Shown here piece by piece: positions 17,108 through 26,098 of a stretch of DNA of 64,000 nucleotides. The DNA is from Chromatiales bacterium (GTDB taxonomy: Bacteria > Pseudomonadota > Gammaproteobacteria > UBA6429). The stretch is taken from contig JALTJN010000470.1 in assembly GCA_027076405.1 (NCBI GenBank), positions 49,096-113,095 on the forward strand, read 5' to 3'. Both the position numbers and the translations under genes were made by a program. How positions within the stretch are numbered: position 1 is the first letter of the stretch; each line of letters starts with the position of its first letter. The notes under the pieces were generated by a model. That model was not told the origin of the DNA, made no database searches, and saw only the letters and a program-made list of their open reading frames with translations.

Positions 17108-18055
17108 ATGTCAACGGCTAAACATTATACGCAATCATTCTCATGGCGTTTTCTTCTCCCTCAATACTGGATTACCTGGCTGGGTTTGTTCTTTTTATGG
17201 CTCTTGAGTTATTTACCCGTTAAGCAAAGAAGAGGCTTTTCCCGTTTGATTGCCCGTCTTGTATATAAGCGTAATGCAAAGCGTCGTAATATTGTTGAAA
17301 CCAATCTTTCTATGGTTTTTCCTGAGTTAGATGAGCAGGAACGCAAGCAAATGGCGCTGGATTTTATTACTAATGCTGTTTTTATTTTTCTGGATTACCC
17401 GTTACTTTTTTGGTCTCGTCTAAAAACATTGGAACGTCGAATAAAGTTTAAAGGTCTTGAGCATGTAGAAGCCTGCTTACAACAAAACAAGCCGGTTATT
17501 TTATTAACCTGTCATATGCTCGCGCTGGAATACGGTGCTTTGATTTTCACGAAAAATTTTAAAACGGTTGGTTTAATCAGGCCAGCAAAAAATAAACTAT
17601 TTGAATGGCTAATTACCCGGGGGCGAGAGCGGTTTACCGGCATGGTAGAGCTTTATTTACGAGATAAAGGTATACGCCCCGTTGTTCGGGCAATAAAAAA
17701 CTATCGTGCTTTTTATTATTTGCCGGATGAAGATCTTGGTGGCAAGGTTGAGACAAAGTTTATCCCCTTTTTCGGTGTTGAAACCGCAACATTGACGGCT
17801 TTGGCACCGATGGCGAAAATAACAAAAGCTGCTGTGCTTCCGGCAGTGACTACGCTGGATGAAAAAACAGGTTGTTATACTCTGGAAATTGACAGAGCCT
17901 TGGGTAATTTTCCTGGTGATGATGAGCTTGCCGATATGCAGCGAATGAATCAGATAATAGAACGGCTTATATTGAAAGCTCCAACTCAATATATGTGGTC
18001 ACTTCGTTTGTTTCAAACGCGTCCGAATGGCGCATCCTCCCCTTATCAATATTAG
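17108..18055 (+). CDS. Lipid A acyltransferase family protein (LpxL/HtrB type)
   Basis: A 315-residue LpxL/HtrB/MsbB-family acyltransferase. These inner-membrane enzymes add secondary acyl chains to lipid A. It has an N-terminal membrane helix (about 22-42), the LVYKRNAKRRNIVETNLSMVFPEL region, the catalytic H-x4-E motif in CHMLALEYG (about 136-144) and YLPDEDLGGK. Length and segment order fit LpxL. ATG at 17108 is immediately preceded by an in-frame GTG at 17105; ATG is preferred. Which acyl chain and position are used is not visible. Confidence 0.9.
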   Translation: MSTAKHYTQSFSWRFLLPQYWITWLGLFFLWLLSYLPVKQRRGFSRLIARLVYKRNAKRRNIVETNLSMVFPELDEQERKQMALDFITNAVFIFLDYPLLFWSRLKTLERRIKFKGLEHVEACLQQNKPVILLTCHMLALEYGALIFTKNFKTVGLIRPAKNKLFEWLITRGRERFTGMVELYLRDKGIRPVVRAIKNYRAFYYLPDEDLGGKVETKFIPFFGVETATLTALAPMAKITKAAVLPAVTTLDEKTGCYTLEIDRALGNFPGDDELADMQRMNQIIERLILKAPTQYMWSLRLFQTRPNGASSPYQY

Positions 18056-18211
18056 CGAGTCTAAAAAATAAGTTTTCATTCTTTTAAAGTTTATTTCTTA
18101 ATGTTGCTTTTATATTGCCGATAACAGTTGAACCCATTTCGGTACTTTAACTATTAAGTCAGTTTGACTGCCATTGGTTGAATAATTTTCTACAATTTAT
18201 AGGGACTATGT

Positions 18212-18730
18212 ATGTTTAATTTTTTCAAGAAAAAGGATAAAGAGCTTGAGACAAAAGCTAATTCTCAACAGGTACACCAGTCAGCTCCGGGTACAGAAAT
18301 TCGTTATAACCCTAATTTGATCGATAAGCTAAAAACTGACCATCAGGATTTATTAGCTATCTATGGTGAAATAAATACAGCATTTGATGCTAAAAATTAC
18401 CCTTTAGTGACAGAAAAACTAATGGCACTTAAAAGAGGATTCATGGATCATATTTTGGTAGAAAATGTCAGTTTATACGTTTATATGAAGAGCTCGTTTA
18501 GATATGATGAAGAAAATGTTGAGTTAGTGCAGGGGTTTCGTAGTGAAATGGACGTGATAGGTAAAGCCGTGAGGGCATTTATCTTAAAGTACGAAACAAT
18601 TGGTGTTGATGAAGCACTGGCTTCGTCTTTTTCTAGAGAGTTGGCCGGTATTGGTGAAGCTTTAGTTGCACGAATTGAGCGCGAAGAAGGAACTCTTTAC
18701 CCTCTTTACCAATCAACTTATCAGGCATAA
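18212..18730 (+). CDS. Hemerythrin-like (HHE domain) protein
   Basis: A 172-residue helical protein. A charged N-terminal segment (FFKKKDKELETKA) precedes a four-helix-bundle pattern: LKTDHQDLLAIYGEI (about 45), MDHILVENVSLYVYM (about 86), a third helix and IEREEGTLYPLY at the end. The H, H-x3-E and E-x-x-LYP pattern is that of hemerythrin/HHE proteins that bind a di-iron centre. Not all canonical ligands can be assigned, so O2 or NO binding is not certain. ATG start at 18212 with an A/G-rich leader (ATAGGGACT). Confidence 0.7.
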   Translation: MFNFFKKKDKELETKANSQQVHQSAPGTEIRYNPNLIDKLKTDHQDLLAIYGEINTAFDAKNYPLVTEKLMALKRGFMDHILVENVSLYVYMKSSFRYDEENVELVQGFRSEMDVIGKAVRAFILKYETIGVDEALASSFSRELAGIGEALVARIEREEGTLYPLYQSTYQA

Positions 18731-18746
18731 AAGACTACCCTTAGGC

Positions 18747-18783
18747 ATCTCGATGCATATGATGGCATCGAGGTATTTTGTTT
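18747..18783 (+). terminator. Possible terminator after hemerythrin-like gene
   Basis: An 8-bp stem CTCGATGC / GCATCGAG (18749-18756 and 18765-18772) with an 8-base loop, followed by GTATTTTGTTT. The T-run is interrupted, so strength is uncertain. Confidence 0.4.
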
Positions 18784-18788
18784 AAGTG

Positions 18789-18965
18789 CTAAAGGGAATC
18801 TTTATCCTGACAAACTTGTCCGCTCCGGGCAGCATTAACCCGATTGAGAAGAACCGCATAATTTGTTGCATCATCAGCAGATTCGAGAGGTCCTTCAAGA
18901 CCAACGGGTGTTTTAACACACCAGCCATCACCACAGGGTTGGATTAAAGTTGCATCAAAAGTCAT
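18789..18965 (-). CDS. Small hypothetical protein, 58 residues
   Basis: A short reading frame with a near-perfect ribosome site (TAGGAGGTGAACC just before ATG at 18965). The protein begins MTFDATLIQPCGDGWCVKTP and continues with VGLEGPLESADDATNYAVLLN, ending VCQDKDSL. Three Cys are present, two as CGDGWC near the N terminus. There is no signal peptide or membrane helix. The strong ribosome site and even composition indicate a real gene. Function is unknown. The stretch upstream (18966-19245) shows no further gene. Confidence 0.7.
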   Translation of the reverse strand: MTFDATLIQPCGDGWCVKTPVGLEGPLESADDATNYAVLLNRVNAARSGQVCQDKDSL

Positions 18966-19245
18966 GGTTCACCTCCTACATAATGATTGTTACGTAACGA
19001 GCAGTTATGTAATTTGATAACGGCTGCTGAAACAAGTTCAATAATTCTTTCGTGCTTGTTGTTAAGCATAGCGAGGTAGGAAGACTTTGTGAACCAGTTC
19101 ACATAATTTTTACAATTGATATTATAATCACCACTTCCTTTGTTTTTATTATCAATATTAGATAATTTATTCCCACTTTAGATGATTTTTAAATCATGTA
19201 TAAAATATAACCCTATATAACAACGATAGTGGTTAATGGCGTCTA

Positions 19246-19992
19246 CTAACTTGCATCATTTACCGAGTAAAGTGGAGTTAATGCGGTTTTTAGGCTCTTA
19301 AAAAGCCCCTTGTTGTGGGTTTCCTCTTCGGAAAGCAGTTTCTTCATATGCTCTCTTTCTGTAGGCATATCGAAACAGGCAGGGCAGGAATCAGGAATAA
19401 CAGGTAAATTATTTTCTTTAGAAAATTCAGTCGTTTGGCTCTCTCTAACGTAGATCATCGGACGAATGATACGGATATCACCATCCTGATTGGTGTAATT
19501 TGCTTTCATTGTCCTCAATTGCCCACCATGAAAAGCCGACATTAAAAAGCTTTCTGCCAAATCATCTAAATGTTGCCCTAAAACGAGCACGTTGTAGCCT
19601 TCACGGCGAGCGGTGGAATACATGATGCCGCGCTTCATCCGCGAGCAAAACGAACAAAAGGAGTCATTTGTCATCTGTTCCTTGGCCTGACTGGTCATAT
19701 CATGACTTTCGTAAAAATATGGGACTTCAAGTTCAGCTAAATATTTTTTCAGTACAGACGGATCAAAACCTTCAATTTCCGGATCTATCGTAATCGCGGC
19801 GATGGAGAATTTTATCGGTGCATGACGTTGTAAATGCCGTAAAGCATGCAATAAGGTTAATGAATCTTTTCCTCCAGAGAGACCTAGTAAAATCTTGTCG
19901 CCCTCTTTAACCATTTCGAACTCAACAACGGCCTGACCGATAGGACGCATTAATGATTTTGGCATTTTTAGGATATTTTGTTTTTTAGTCAT
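19246..19992 (-). CDS. TtcA-family tRNA 2-thiolation ATPase
   Basis: A 248-residue PP-loop ATPase with SGGKDS at 39-44. Cys113 and Cys116 (CSFCSRMKRG) and Cys203/Cys206 (DSCPACFDMP) match the Cys positions that in TtcA bind a [4Fe-4S] cluster and activate sulfur. TtcA makes 2-thiocytidine at position 32 of tRNA. This protein is about 60 residues shorter than E. coli TtcA and ends differently, so it may be a paralogue with another tRNA or small-molecule substrate. It is a lone minus-strand gene next to a rhodanese gene. Confidence 0.8.
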   Translation of the reverse strand: MTKKQNILKMPKSLMRPIGQAVVEFEMVKEGDKILLGLSGGKDSLTLLHALRHLQRHAPIKFSIAAITIDPEIEGFDPSVLKKYLAELEVPYFYESHDMTSQAKEQMTNDSFCSFCSRMKRGIMYSTARREGYNVLVLGQHLDDLAESFLMSAFHGGQLRTMKANYTNQDGDIRIIRPMIYVRESQTTEFSKENNLPVIPDSCPACFDMPTEREHMKKLLSEEETHNKGLFKSLKTALTPLYSVNDAS

Positions 19993-20173
19993 GACTCAGC
20001 TGTTATGTTATGCAGGAAAAAGTTGAATTACTTACTCTATTTATTGCCATACTTAAATATACACACATTCGTATGTTTGGTTTTTTGTTTTATTTCGACC
20101 ATTTAAGTTTAAGTACAATAAAATAAAGTAGATTATAAAGGATCTCGCCCTTTAAAAGAGAAGGCACAATAAA

Positions 20174-20602
20174 ATGAATGATAATAAAGTAAAAACAGTT
20201 GCTCCTGGTGAGGCATATAACTTAATAAAAAAAGACCCGCGGGCTCTGTTGATTGATGTACGTTCAAATATGGAGTTCTTATTTATTGGCCATCCGGTTG
20301 ATGCTATTAGCATTCCCTGGATTGATGAGCCGGACTGGATTATCAACCCGCATTTTGCAGCAGAAATACGAAAATTGATTTTAGGTGGGTTAGATCACAA
20401 CAGTGAGGGTCATAATGTTCCCATTTTTTTAATTTGCCGCAGTGGAAAACGCTCACTGGAAGCGGGAAATCTTCTACTAAAAGAAGGGTTTCATGATGTT
20501 TACAATATTGCAGATGGCTTTGAGGGTGAGCTGGATGATGAGCATCATCGAAGTACATTGGCCGGCTGGCGTTTTGACGGTTTACCGTGGAATCAATGTT
20601 GA
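20174..20602 (+). CDS. Rhodanese-domain protein
   Basis: A 142-residue single rhodanese. The active-site loop is CRSGKR with Cys88, preceded by DVRSNMEFLFIGHP (28-41), which fits the CH2A and substrate region. Rhodaneses transfer sulfane sulfur from thiosulfate or persulfides to acceptors. It is divergent from the TtcA-family gene 181 bases away, so it could supply sulfur to tRNA thiolation, but this is only neighbourhood inference. No signal peptide, so cytoplasmic. Confidence 0.88.
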   Translation: MNDNKVKTVAPGEAYNLIKKDPRALLIDVRSNMEFLFIGHPVDAISIPWIDEPDWIINPHFAAEIRKLILGGLDHNSEGHNVPIFLICRSGKRSLEAGNLLLKEGFHDVYNIADGFEGELDDEHHRSTLAGWRFDGLPWNQC

Positions 20603-20698
20603 TGAAATGTGCATTGTGCATACGGTGAAAGATAACAATTTTAATTGATTTATGTATAATTAAGCTCTTACGGACTGGCAATATCACACGGACGAGAC

Positions 20699-21592
20699 AT
20701 GCTAAGCAGCAATATCATTAAAGACGAATTCGGGCAGTGTTATGTACTTAAAACATCGGCTGTTTTCTTTGAGCAAAGTGACTTCAAAGCAAAATCTTTC
20801 TGGAATCCTGAATCGACGCAATCCTTTGTAAAAAGTTTAAACGTTTCACATGGCTACTGGCCTGCTTTGTTGCAACAATTTAGTACCGTACCTTCGTTAC
20901 ACACTCTTCAAGCACCACAAATAGAACAACACGTTAGCGATTTATTGATCGCGGGCAAAATAGTTTTATATCCCCTTCCCGCTCAAAAACAAGATGAGCG
21001 CGCACCACAGAAAAGAGCAGTAAAAAGCAGTGATAACGTCACTTATCTTTTTACCGAATCCAGTGTGTTACTGACTACCTCGCCTAAAGAAGTTAAGAAC
21101 TTTCAATCAGAAGCAGAGGCCGATGAGTTTTTAAAAGAACTTGCTGTTGATGATGAAAAGTTAAAACTCATTGCTGCTGAATGCGATATTGCGCTGCCGG
21201 TTACTGCTTCGGTTAATTCATCAGAGATTTTTTCTTCTGTTTCAACAGCACTGGCAACGGGTGCGGTTATCGTTTTGGTTGATCGTGTTTCAACCGTACC
21301 GCCTTCAGCAAGTGAAGTGGTTGAAGCTGTCGGGCCCGGTAATCGCAAACCTGATTTAGGCCCGCCTGCAGATGAATTTAAAGAAATAAATATTGAGCTT
21401 GAAGACGAGTTTGAAAATAAAATGGCATCACACTTTAGTATGTTTGACGGGCTTGAATTTAAAATTAAAACAGACATGGGTGATGAGCACAAAGGAACGA
21501 TTGAGAACGGCAAAATTTTTGTCGCAAAAGCAAAAATGAACAGCAGTTTTGAAATAGAAATAAAAGATTTACCAGCATTTATGGAAAGCTAA
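20699..21592 (+). CDS. Hypothetical protein with repeated segment; first gene of phosphoesterase cluster
   Basis: A 297-residue soluble protein that I do not recognise. It has no signal peptide. Two segments share a pattern: VSDLLIAGKIVLYPL near residue 80 and VSTALATGAVIVLVD near residue 180, each followed by a Pro-rich or charged linker, suggesting an internal duplication. A short segment GNRKPDLGPPADEF separates this from a C-terminal beta-rich part (about 240-297; FEIEIKDL near the end). Such alternation is common in adaptor-like parts of secreted effector loci. It is 16 bases upstream of the phosphoesterase gene, hence probably co-transcribed and functionally tied to it. Confidence 0.6.
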   Translation: MLSSNIIKDEFGQCYVLKTSAVFFEQSDFKAKSFWNPESTQSFVKSLNVSHGYWPALLQQFSTVPSLHTLQAPQIEQHVSDLLIAGKIVLYPLPAQKQDERAPQKRAVKSSDNVTYLFTESSVLLTTSPKEVKNFQSEAEADEFLKELAVDDEKLKLIAAECDIALPVTASVNSSEIFSSVSTALATGAVIVLVDRVSTVPPSASEVVEAVGPGNRKPDLGPPADEFKEINIELEDEFENKMASHFSMFDGLEFKIKTDMGDEHKGTIENGKIFVAKAKMNSSFEIEIKDLPAFMES

Positions 21593-21608
21593 ATTCGAGG
21601 GACGAGTA

Positions 21609-24440
21609 GTGGGTGTAGAAAAGCATACAGATCTAAAACATAAAGATAAAAAATTTGACGTATCTTCGAATAATGCAACAGGAAAGAATAAATCTAATTA
21701 TAAAATAAATCTTAAGCCTGTAGATGTGGCTATATTACATCCATCATTTTTATGTCCCGTGTTAAAAAAAACCGGTGATGATTTTAGTATTATTCTCTTA
21801 ACTGACGAGAAGTTTTTTAATTCTTACGAAAAAGCAGAAGGTAAAGAAGATAAAAAAGCAGGGCCTGCTATCTCAGGTGCAGTAAATCGTTATCTTAAGT
21901 TAACTGACTGGTCAGAGATCGATAAAACAAGTCCTGCTAATGAGCCTTTATTTAAATCGCCTGATGAAGCTAAAGAAAATATTGAAGTCCATTTTTTATG
22001 GAAGCTGGGTGAGTTAGAGAATTATGTGCTAACTAATAAAGACGAAAAAATATTTGCACAAATTGATCATCGCGTTATGCAAATGTATCAAGAGAAGGGG
22101 CTTGTGCATGGCTTTGAAATAGTGATTAAAAATTTATCTAATGATAGTGAAGGGTTATATGATATTTCATGGATGAATTATTCCAAACCTAAAACTGAGG
22201 ATGAAGAAGGATATTTTTTTGAACTGCAAGATGAATACATTTCAGATTTTAATGAAGATTATCGAGGTGATTATCTAGATCTCAGTTGTGATGTTAGTGA
22301 TCCTGATGCCCCTTATTTTTCTGAAGAACCAACAGAAATTCAAAGTTACCATCCCCTTTTTATCTCCAGCAAAGAAAGCTTGGATATTGGTCATCTTTCT
22401 GACGTGCATGTCTCATCACGTCAACATCTTTTTACAAAAAGTAAAGCCCGTATAATTGATGGAAAAGAAGGAGATGGAAATCGTTCGAATAAAATTGGCT
22501 CTATGGTCAATACAAGTTACGCGACACTTAAAGATCTTATGAGTCAAATGGGTAAGGAGACCGATGTACTTATTTTTACCGGAGATTTAATTGATTATAA
22601 CCGTAACTTTAATCCAGACAACTCAAGTATTGCTGATGACGGATTAACAAAAAGTAGTGAAATCTGGCAAGTATTAAATTTAGATAATTTGAAAGACAAA
22701 CAACAATACCCGATTGGTATTGATAATCTGGTTATGTATGAATTATTTAAATGGTATTACAAAACATATAGCAGACCTATTATGTTGGTGTCAGGTAACC
22801 ATGAGGCATATACCTTGCCGTATGGTATTTCGCCTCGAATTAAAAAATTACGCGCAATCAGTAATTCATTATTCCATGGTAAATGGGTTCCTGTTCTTGA
22901 TGATGATGGGGAATATATTTATGACAATGAAGGTTTTGTTGTTACTGAATATAAAAAACTAACAGAAGAGGAGGTGATACAAAAGTCCATCAATGAGGCA
23001 GCGGCAGATAGACAGGAAGCCAAAGATGAAAATAATCCCAATATTTACTCAGATAGGGCAAATGATGGTATTCCCGCCGATCATAATTTAACGATATCCG
23101 AAGCAATATTGATGTATGGGCCTGACTATGCACGTATAGTCATGGCAGCAGCAAGTGATGATGGTGGAGAGCGTAACTTTAAACCAGAAAATCTTGCCTG
23201 GTTCTATCATATTTTTACGCCATTAAGCAGTTATGTATCAACCTATGCTGAGCAATGTTTTATTGGTCTTGGTTGGGGTGACAATGAAAAATTTATAGGA
23301 AAAAAACAGGGAGGATGGTTTCTTGGGAGTTTTTTACCAAGAGCAACAGAAAGTATTTCGGATTCACAATTAAAAGTATTAAAAGCAGGTTTAAAAGAAA
23401 AAAAGTCCTGTAATATATTATGTAGCCATTTTACTTATGCAAACTATAATGTACCTCAAGCATTATCAGAAGAAGGTTCAATTAACTGGAATGATTTAAC
23501 AGGTACGCTCGGCAAGCATGATTACGGAACTTTTGAAAGTAATCGTAATGATGTGTACAAAAAAATAACGGACAATGAAATTCACTATACCTTATCTGGC
23601 CATTCACATCGCAGCGGTTTGTATCAGGTAAAAGACAGTGATACCAGTTGGATCCCTTTTCGTGACACAATGAGCGTTACAGCACAAGCGACAAAGAACA
23701 AAATATTCTCTCCAGCCAAAGGTTGTAGAATGATGGTCGCTGCATGTGGTGGCCCCATTGCTGTACAAAATCATGACAATGAATTATTTAATTGGGGTTT
23801 AGATTATCCGTCTGGCAATTATATTAAATTTAATGGGGCTTCTGAATCAGAAGTAGGAATAAAAATACCAGGGGTCACTCAAGCGCAACCCAGATTGGCA
23901 GTTGCTTTAGATTATGCTGATATATTTTTGAGGGATGAAGATCATGGTGGTCTTTTAAAAGAGTTTAGTTCTGATGAAGATGGAGAAACGTTTACTTTTA
24001 GAGTTAATCCTAAAGCAGAAATGTCTGGTATCGATATTTTTAATGAAGGAAGTTTTGTAATATATAAAAAAAATAAGCCACTAGTAACAAAGGGTAAAAT
24101 TACTCATAAAGTTAGAGATAAAGAAAATGGTGATCTTTATGGTTTTAGATGTGAAAAATCAATAAGAAAAATGTTGAGAAAAGATGGTAGGTATAATTCT
24201 ATTTCATATTTTAAAGTTAAACTTAAAAATTCGAATGCGCATCAAGCCTTTGATCATTACAATCATGGAAGTGATTGGACATATCCCATTCACATAATGG
24301 AGATGAGTGAAGTAGAAAGTGATGATGAAGATGAATCTTTTGATTCAAAAGGGGGGTATCTGGTTGAAAGGCATAGTGTATTAGGAGAAATACCAGACTT
24401 TGAATGGTATGAGAGGAAGTTTTCACATGAATACACATAA
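21609..24440 (+). CDS. Large calcineurin-like metallophosphoesterase
   Basis: A 943-residue protein with a metallophosphoesterase core at about 257-670. The motif order is DVH (about 264), GDLID (about 324), GNHE (about 396), CSHF (about 605) and SGHSH (about 664), which supplies the dinuclear metal ligands. The N-terminal 255 residues and C-terminal 270 residues are not recognised. Start is GTG with GAGGGA upstream. There is no signal peptide or membrane helix. Preferred targets could be nucleotides, phosphoesters or nucleic acid; the sequence does not say. The size, unknown flanks and a following exported repeat protein that overlaps its stop fit a toxin with a partner, but housekeeping roles cannot be excluded. 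Confidence 0.75.
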   Translation: MGVEKHTDLKHKDKKFDVSSNNATGKNKSNYKINLKPVDVAILHPSFLCPVLKKTGDDFSIILLTDEKFFNSYEKAEGKEDKKAGPAISGAVNRYLKLTDWSEIDKTSPANEPLFKSPDEAKENIEVHFLWKLGELENYVLTNKDEKIFAQIDHRVMQMYQEKGLVHGFEIVIKNLSNDSEGLYDISWMNYSKPKTEDEEGYFFELQDEYISDFNEDYRGDYLDLSCDVSDPDAPYFSEEPTEIQSYHPLFISSKESLDIGHLSDVHVSSRQHLFTKSKARIIDGKEGDGNRSNKIGSMVNTSYATLKDLMSQMGKETDVLIFTGDLIDYNRNFNPDNSSIADDGLTKSSEIWQVLNLDNLKDKQQYPIGIDNLVMYELFKWYYKTYSRPIMLVSGNHEAYTLPYGISPRIKKLRAISNSLFHGKWVPVLDDDGEYIYDNEGFVVTEYKKLTEEEVIQKSINEAAADRQEAKDENNPNIYSDRANDGIPADHNLTISEAILMYGPDYARIVMAAASDDGGERNFKPENLAWFYHIFTPLSSYVSTYAEQCFIGLGWGDNEKFIGKKQGGWFLGSFLPRATESISDSQLKVLKAGLKEKKSCNILCSHFTYANYNVPQALSEEGSINWNDLTGTLGKHDYGTFESNRNDVYKKITDNEIHYTLSGHSHRSGLYQVKDSDTSWIPFRDTMSVTAQATKNKIFSPAKGCRMMVAACGGPIAVQNHDNELFNWGLDYPSGNYIKFNGASESEVGIKIPGVTQAQPRLAVALDYADIFLRDEDHGGLLKEFSSDEDGETFTFRVNPKAEMSGIDIFNEGSFVIYKKNKPLVTKGKITHKVRDKENGDLYGFRCEKSIRKMLRKDGRYNSISYFKVKLKNSNAHQAFDHYNHGSDWTYPIHIMEMSEVESDDEDESFDSKGGYLVERHSVLGEIPDFEWYERKFSHEYT

Positions 24441-25569
24441 ATTTTTCATTCATATTACGTTATTACTTTTATTTATTATTATGGAGCCTCTCATGGCACA
24501 GTCTAGTATAACTAAAGAAGATTTTTTAGAAAGAGTAAATCAACAACAAGATAATGCAACACTAGAAATCAATGGTGTTGAAATAAGAGATTTTGAGCTA
24601 CCTATTGATGTTTTAAAAAACATTAAGTTTGAAAATGTCGAATGGAAAAACATTGATGCAAGTAATAAAAAACTCGTAAATGTGACATTTGAAGACTGCA
24701 AACTAGAAAATATCAATATGCGTTACATGGAATTAGAAAATGTCACATTTAAAAATTGTGAATTAATTAACGTAGTAATGAATGAGTCAAAAATTGATAC
24801 GATTGTTTTTGATAATTCCAAAATTATTAGTACAGATAGTAATGTGCATAATAGTTATAGAAAACTTAATGCTGAAAAACTGATTTTTGTTAAATCTAAG
24901 TTAGAAAATATTAGTTTTTTTGAAAGTAAAGGTCAATTTAGTTTTGAATCATCTGAACTTAGTGGTGTGGCTGGCTATGGACTAAAAACAGGATCATCAA
25001 TAAAAATTACTGATAGTAAAATTGTTGATATGAATTTTAGTGATTCAGATCTTTTATTTGTCGATATTAAAGAGAGTCATATTGTCGAGTCTAAAATTAA
25101 TGATTCAAGTATTGGTAAGGTCATATTAGAAGGCAACACGTTTAAAAGATTCTCAATTGCAAGTGATGAAAAATATGGAACAGTAAAGGCAATTAAAAAT
25201 GCAAACATAGCCATAAAAGGAACGGGCCCAGTTAAAGATGTATATATTGCTGACTGCGTAACAAACACAAAAATTGCAATAATTGAAATGGAATTTGAAA
25301 ATACAAAGATTGAAAATTGCAAAGTAAAAGATATCGTTTTTTTTGATGCTAAAGGAAAAACAATGCTGATTTCACATGTGAATACTTATGAATTCGATTT
25401 AGAAGACGCAGAAATAGATACCTTAATTCTAAAAGACGTCAGAATTAGAGGAAAAATCTATATGCAGAATGCGAAAGTTAAAAATTACCAGGCGACAAAT
25501 GTGATTGTTGATGAAGGTGTACGAAATAAAGATAAGGGTGCAAACTTTAAAATAGAAACAACGCACTAA
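24427..25569 (+). CDS. Exported pentapeptide-like beta-helix repeat protein
   Basis: Start at 24427 (MNTHKFF), with GAGAGGAAG eight bases upstream; the preceding in-frame ATG at 24400 has no such site. Residues 1-25 are a signal peptide ending in MAQ. The rest is built of imperfect five-residue-like repeats with patterns such as NVTFEDCKLENI and NVTFKNCELINV, spread over about 30-380, which predicts a right-handed beta helix. Pentapeptide-repeat proteins often act by binding a partner. Its start overlaps the phosphoesterase stop by 14 bases, so translation is coupled. Predicted location is the periplasm. Confidence 0.7.
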   Translation: MNTHKFFIHITLLLLFIIMEPLMAQSSITKEDFLERVNQQQDNATLEINGVEIRDFELPIDVLKNIKFENVEWKNIDASNKKLVNVTFEDCKLENINMRYMELENVTFKNCELINVVMNESKIDTIVFDNSKIISTDSNVHNSYRKLNAEKLIFVKSKLENISFFESKGQFSFESSELSGVAGYGLKTGSSIKITDSKIVDMNFSDSDLLFVDIKESHIVESKINDSSIGKVILEGNTFKRFSIASDEKYGTVKAIKNANIAIKGTGPVKDVYIADCVTNTKIAIIEMEFENTKIENCKVKDIVFFDAKGKTMLISHVNTYEFDLEDAEIDTLILKDVRIRGKIYMQNAKVKNYQATNVIVDEGVRNKDKGANFKIETTH

Positions 25570-25594
25570 AGATAAAAATATTATTTAATGCTAC

Positions 25595-26023
25595 ATGAAA
25601 CAACCGGTAGAAATTATTCAAGGCGATAAATCTTTACGCCTTACCCTTTATATTATCGTTACCTCATACTTACTTCTGATCATCTCTATTGAACCGGCAA
25701 TAGATTATGTTTTGTTGGTATTCATTGAACAAAATAATTCGGCTGATATTGAACAAATTAATCAGCTTAAGGTGATTTTAAGTGTTTTTTTGTATTCGAT
25801 TTTAGCTTTTATTCCTGCAAGTTTTGCCAGCTGGTTTGGTTATCGAATTGTTGCATCTTCAAAACTTCCGCCCGTTTTACTTTCAGGAAAGACACGTTTC
25901 CCCTTTACTGTTGTGGTACTCAAGGGAAAACCAGCGAAAATGTTTGGTGTGTTAATTATTGTGGTGTCATTAGCGTTGATTGTTCAAATATCCATACATT
26001 TTATAAAAGTATTGTTTTTATAA
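25595..26023 (+). CDS. Small membrane protein with about three helices
   Basis: A 142-residue protein with hydrophobic segments at about 14-40 and 62-85 and near the C terminus (about 114-140). Between them is a short charged loop (SGKTRFPF). No family is recognised. The gene is 25 bases after the beta-helix gene and has the same orientation, so it may be part of the same unit. It could be a membrane anchor or immunity component for the cluster, but no direct evidence shows this. Confidence 0.5.
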   Translation: MKQPVEIIQGDKSLRLTLYIIVTSYLLLIISIEPAIDYVLLVFIEQNNSADIEQINQLKVILSVFLYSILAFIPASFASWFGYRIVASSKLPPVLLSGKTRFPFTVVVLKGKPAKMFGVLIIVVSLALIVQISIHFIKVLFL

Positions 26024-26098
26024 AATGCTCATGTAATTTCTTAAGTTATGATGATTTTTGGTCGATAAAGGCTATAACTCAGTGTTTTTCGGTTATTT

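Noticed and set aside
21103..21513. Antisense reading frame of 136 residues inside the first gene of the phosphoesterase cluster
   Set aside because: It is a Ser-rich shadow of the real gene, without its own start site support.
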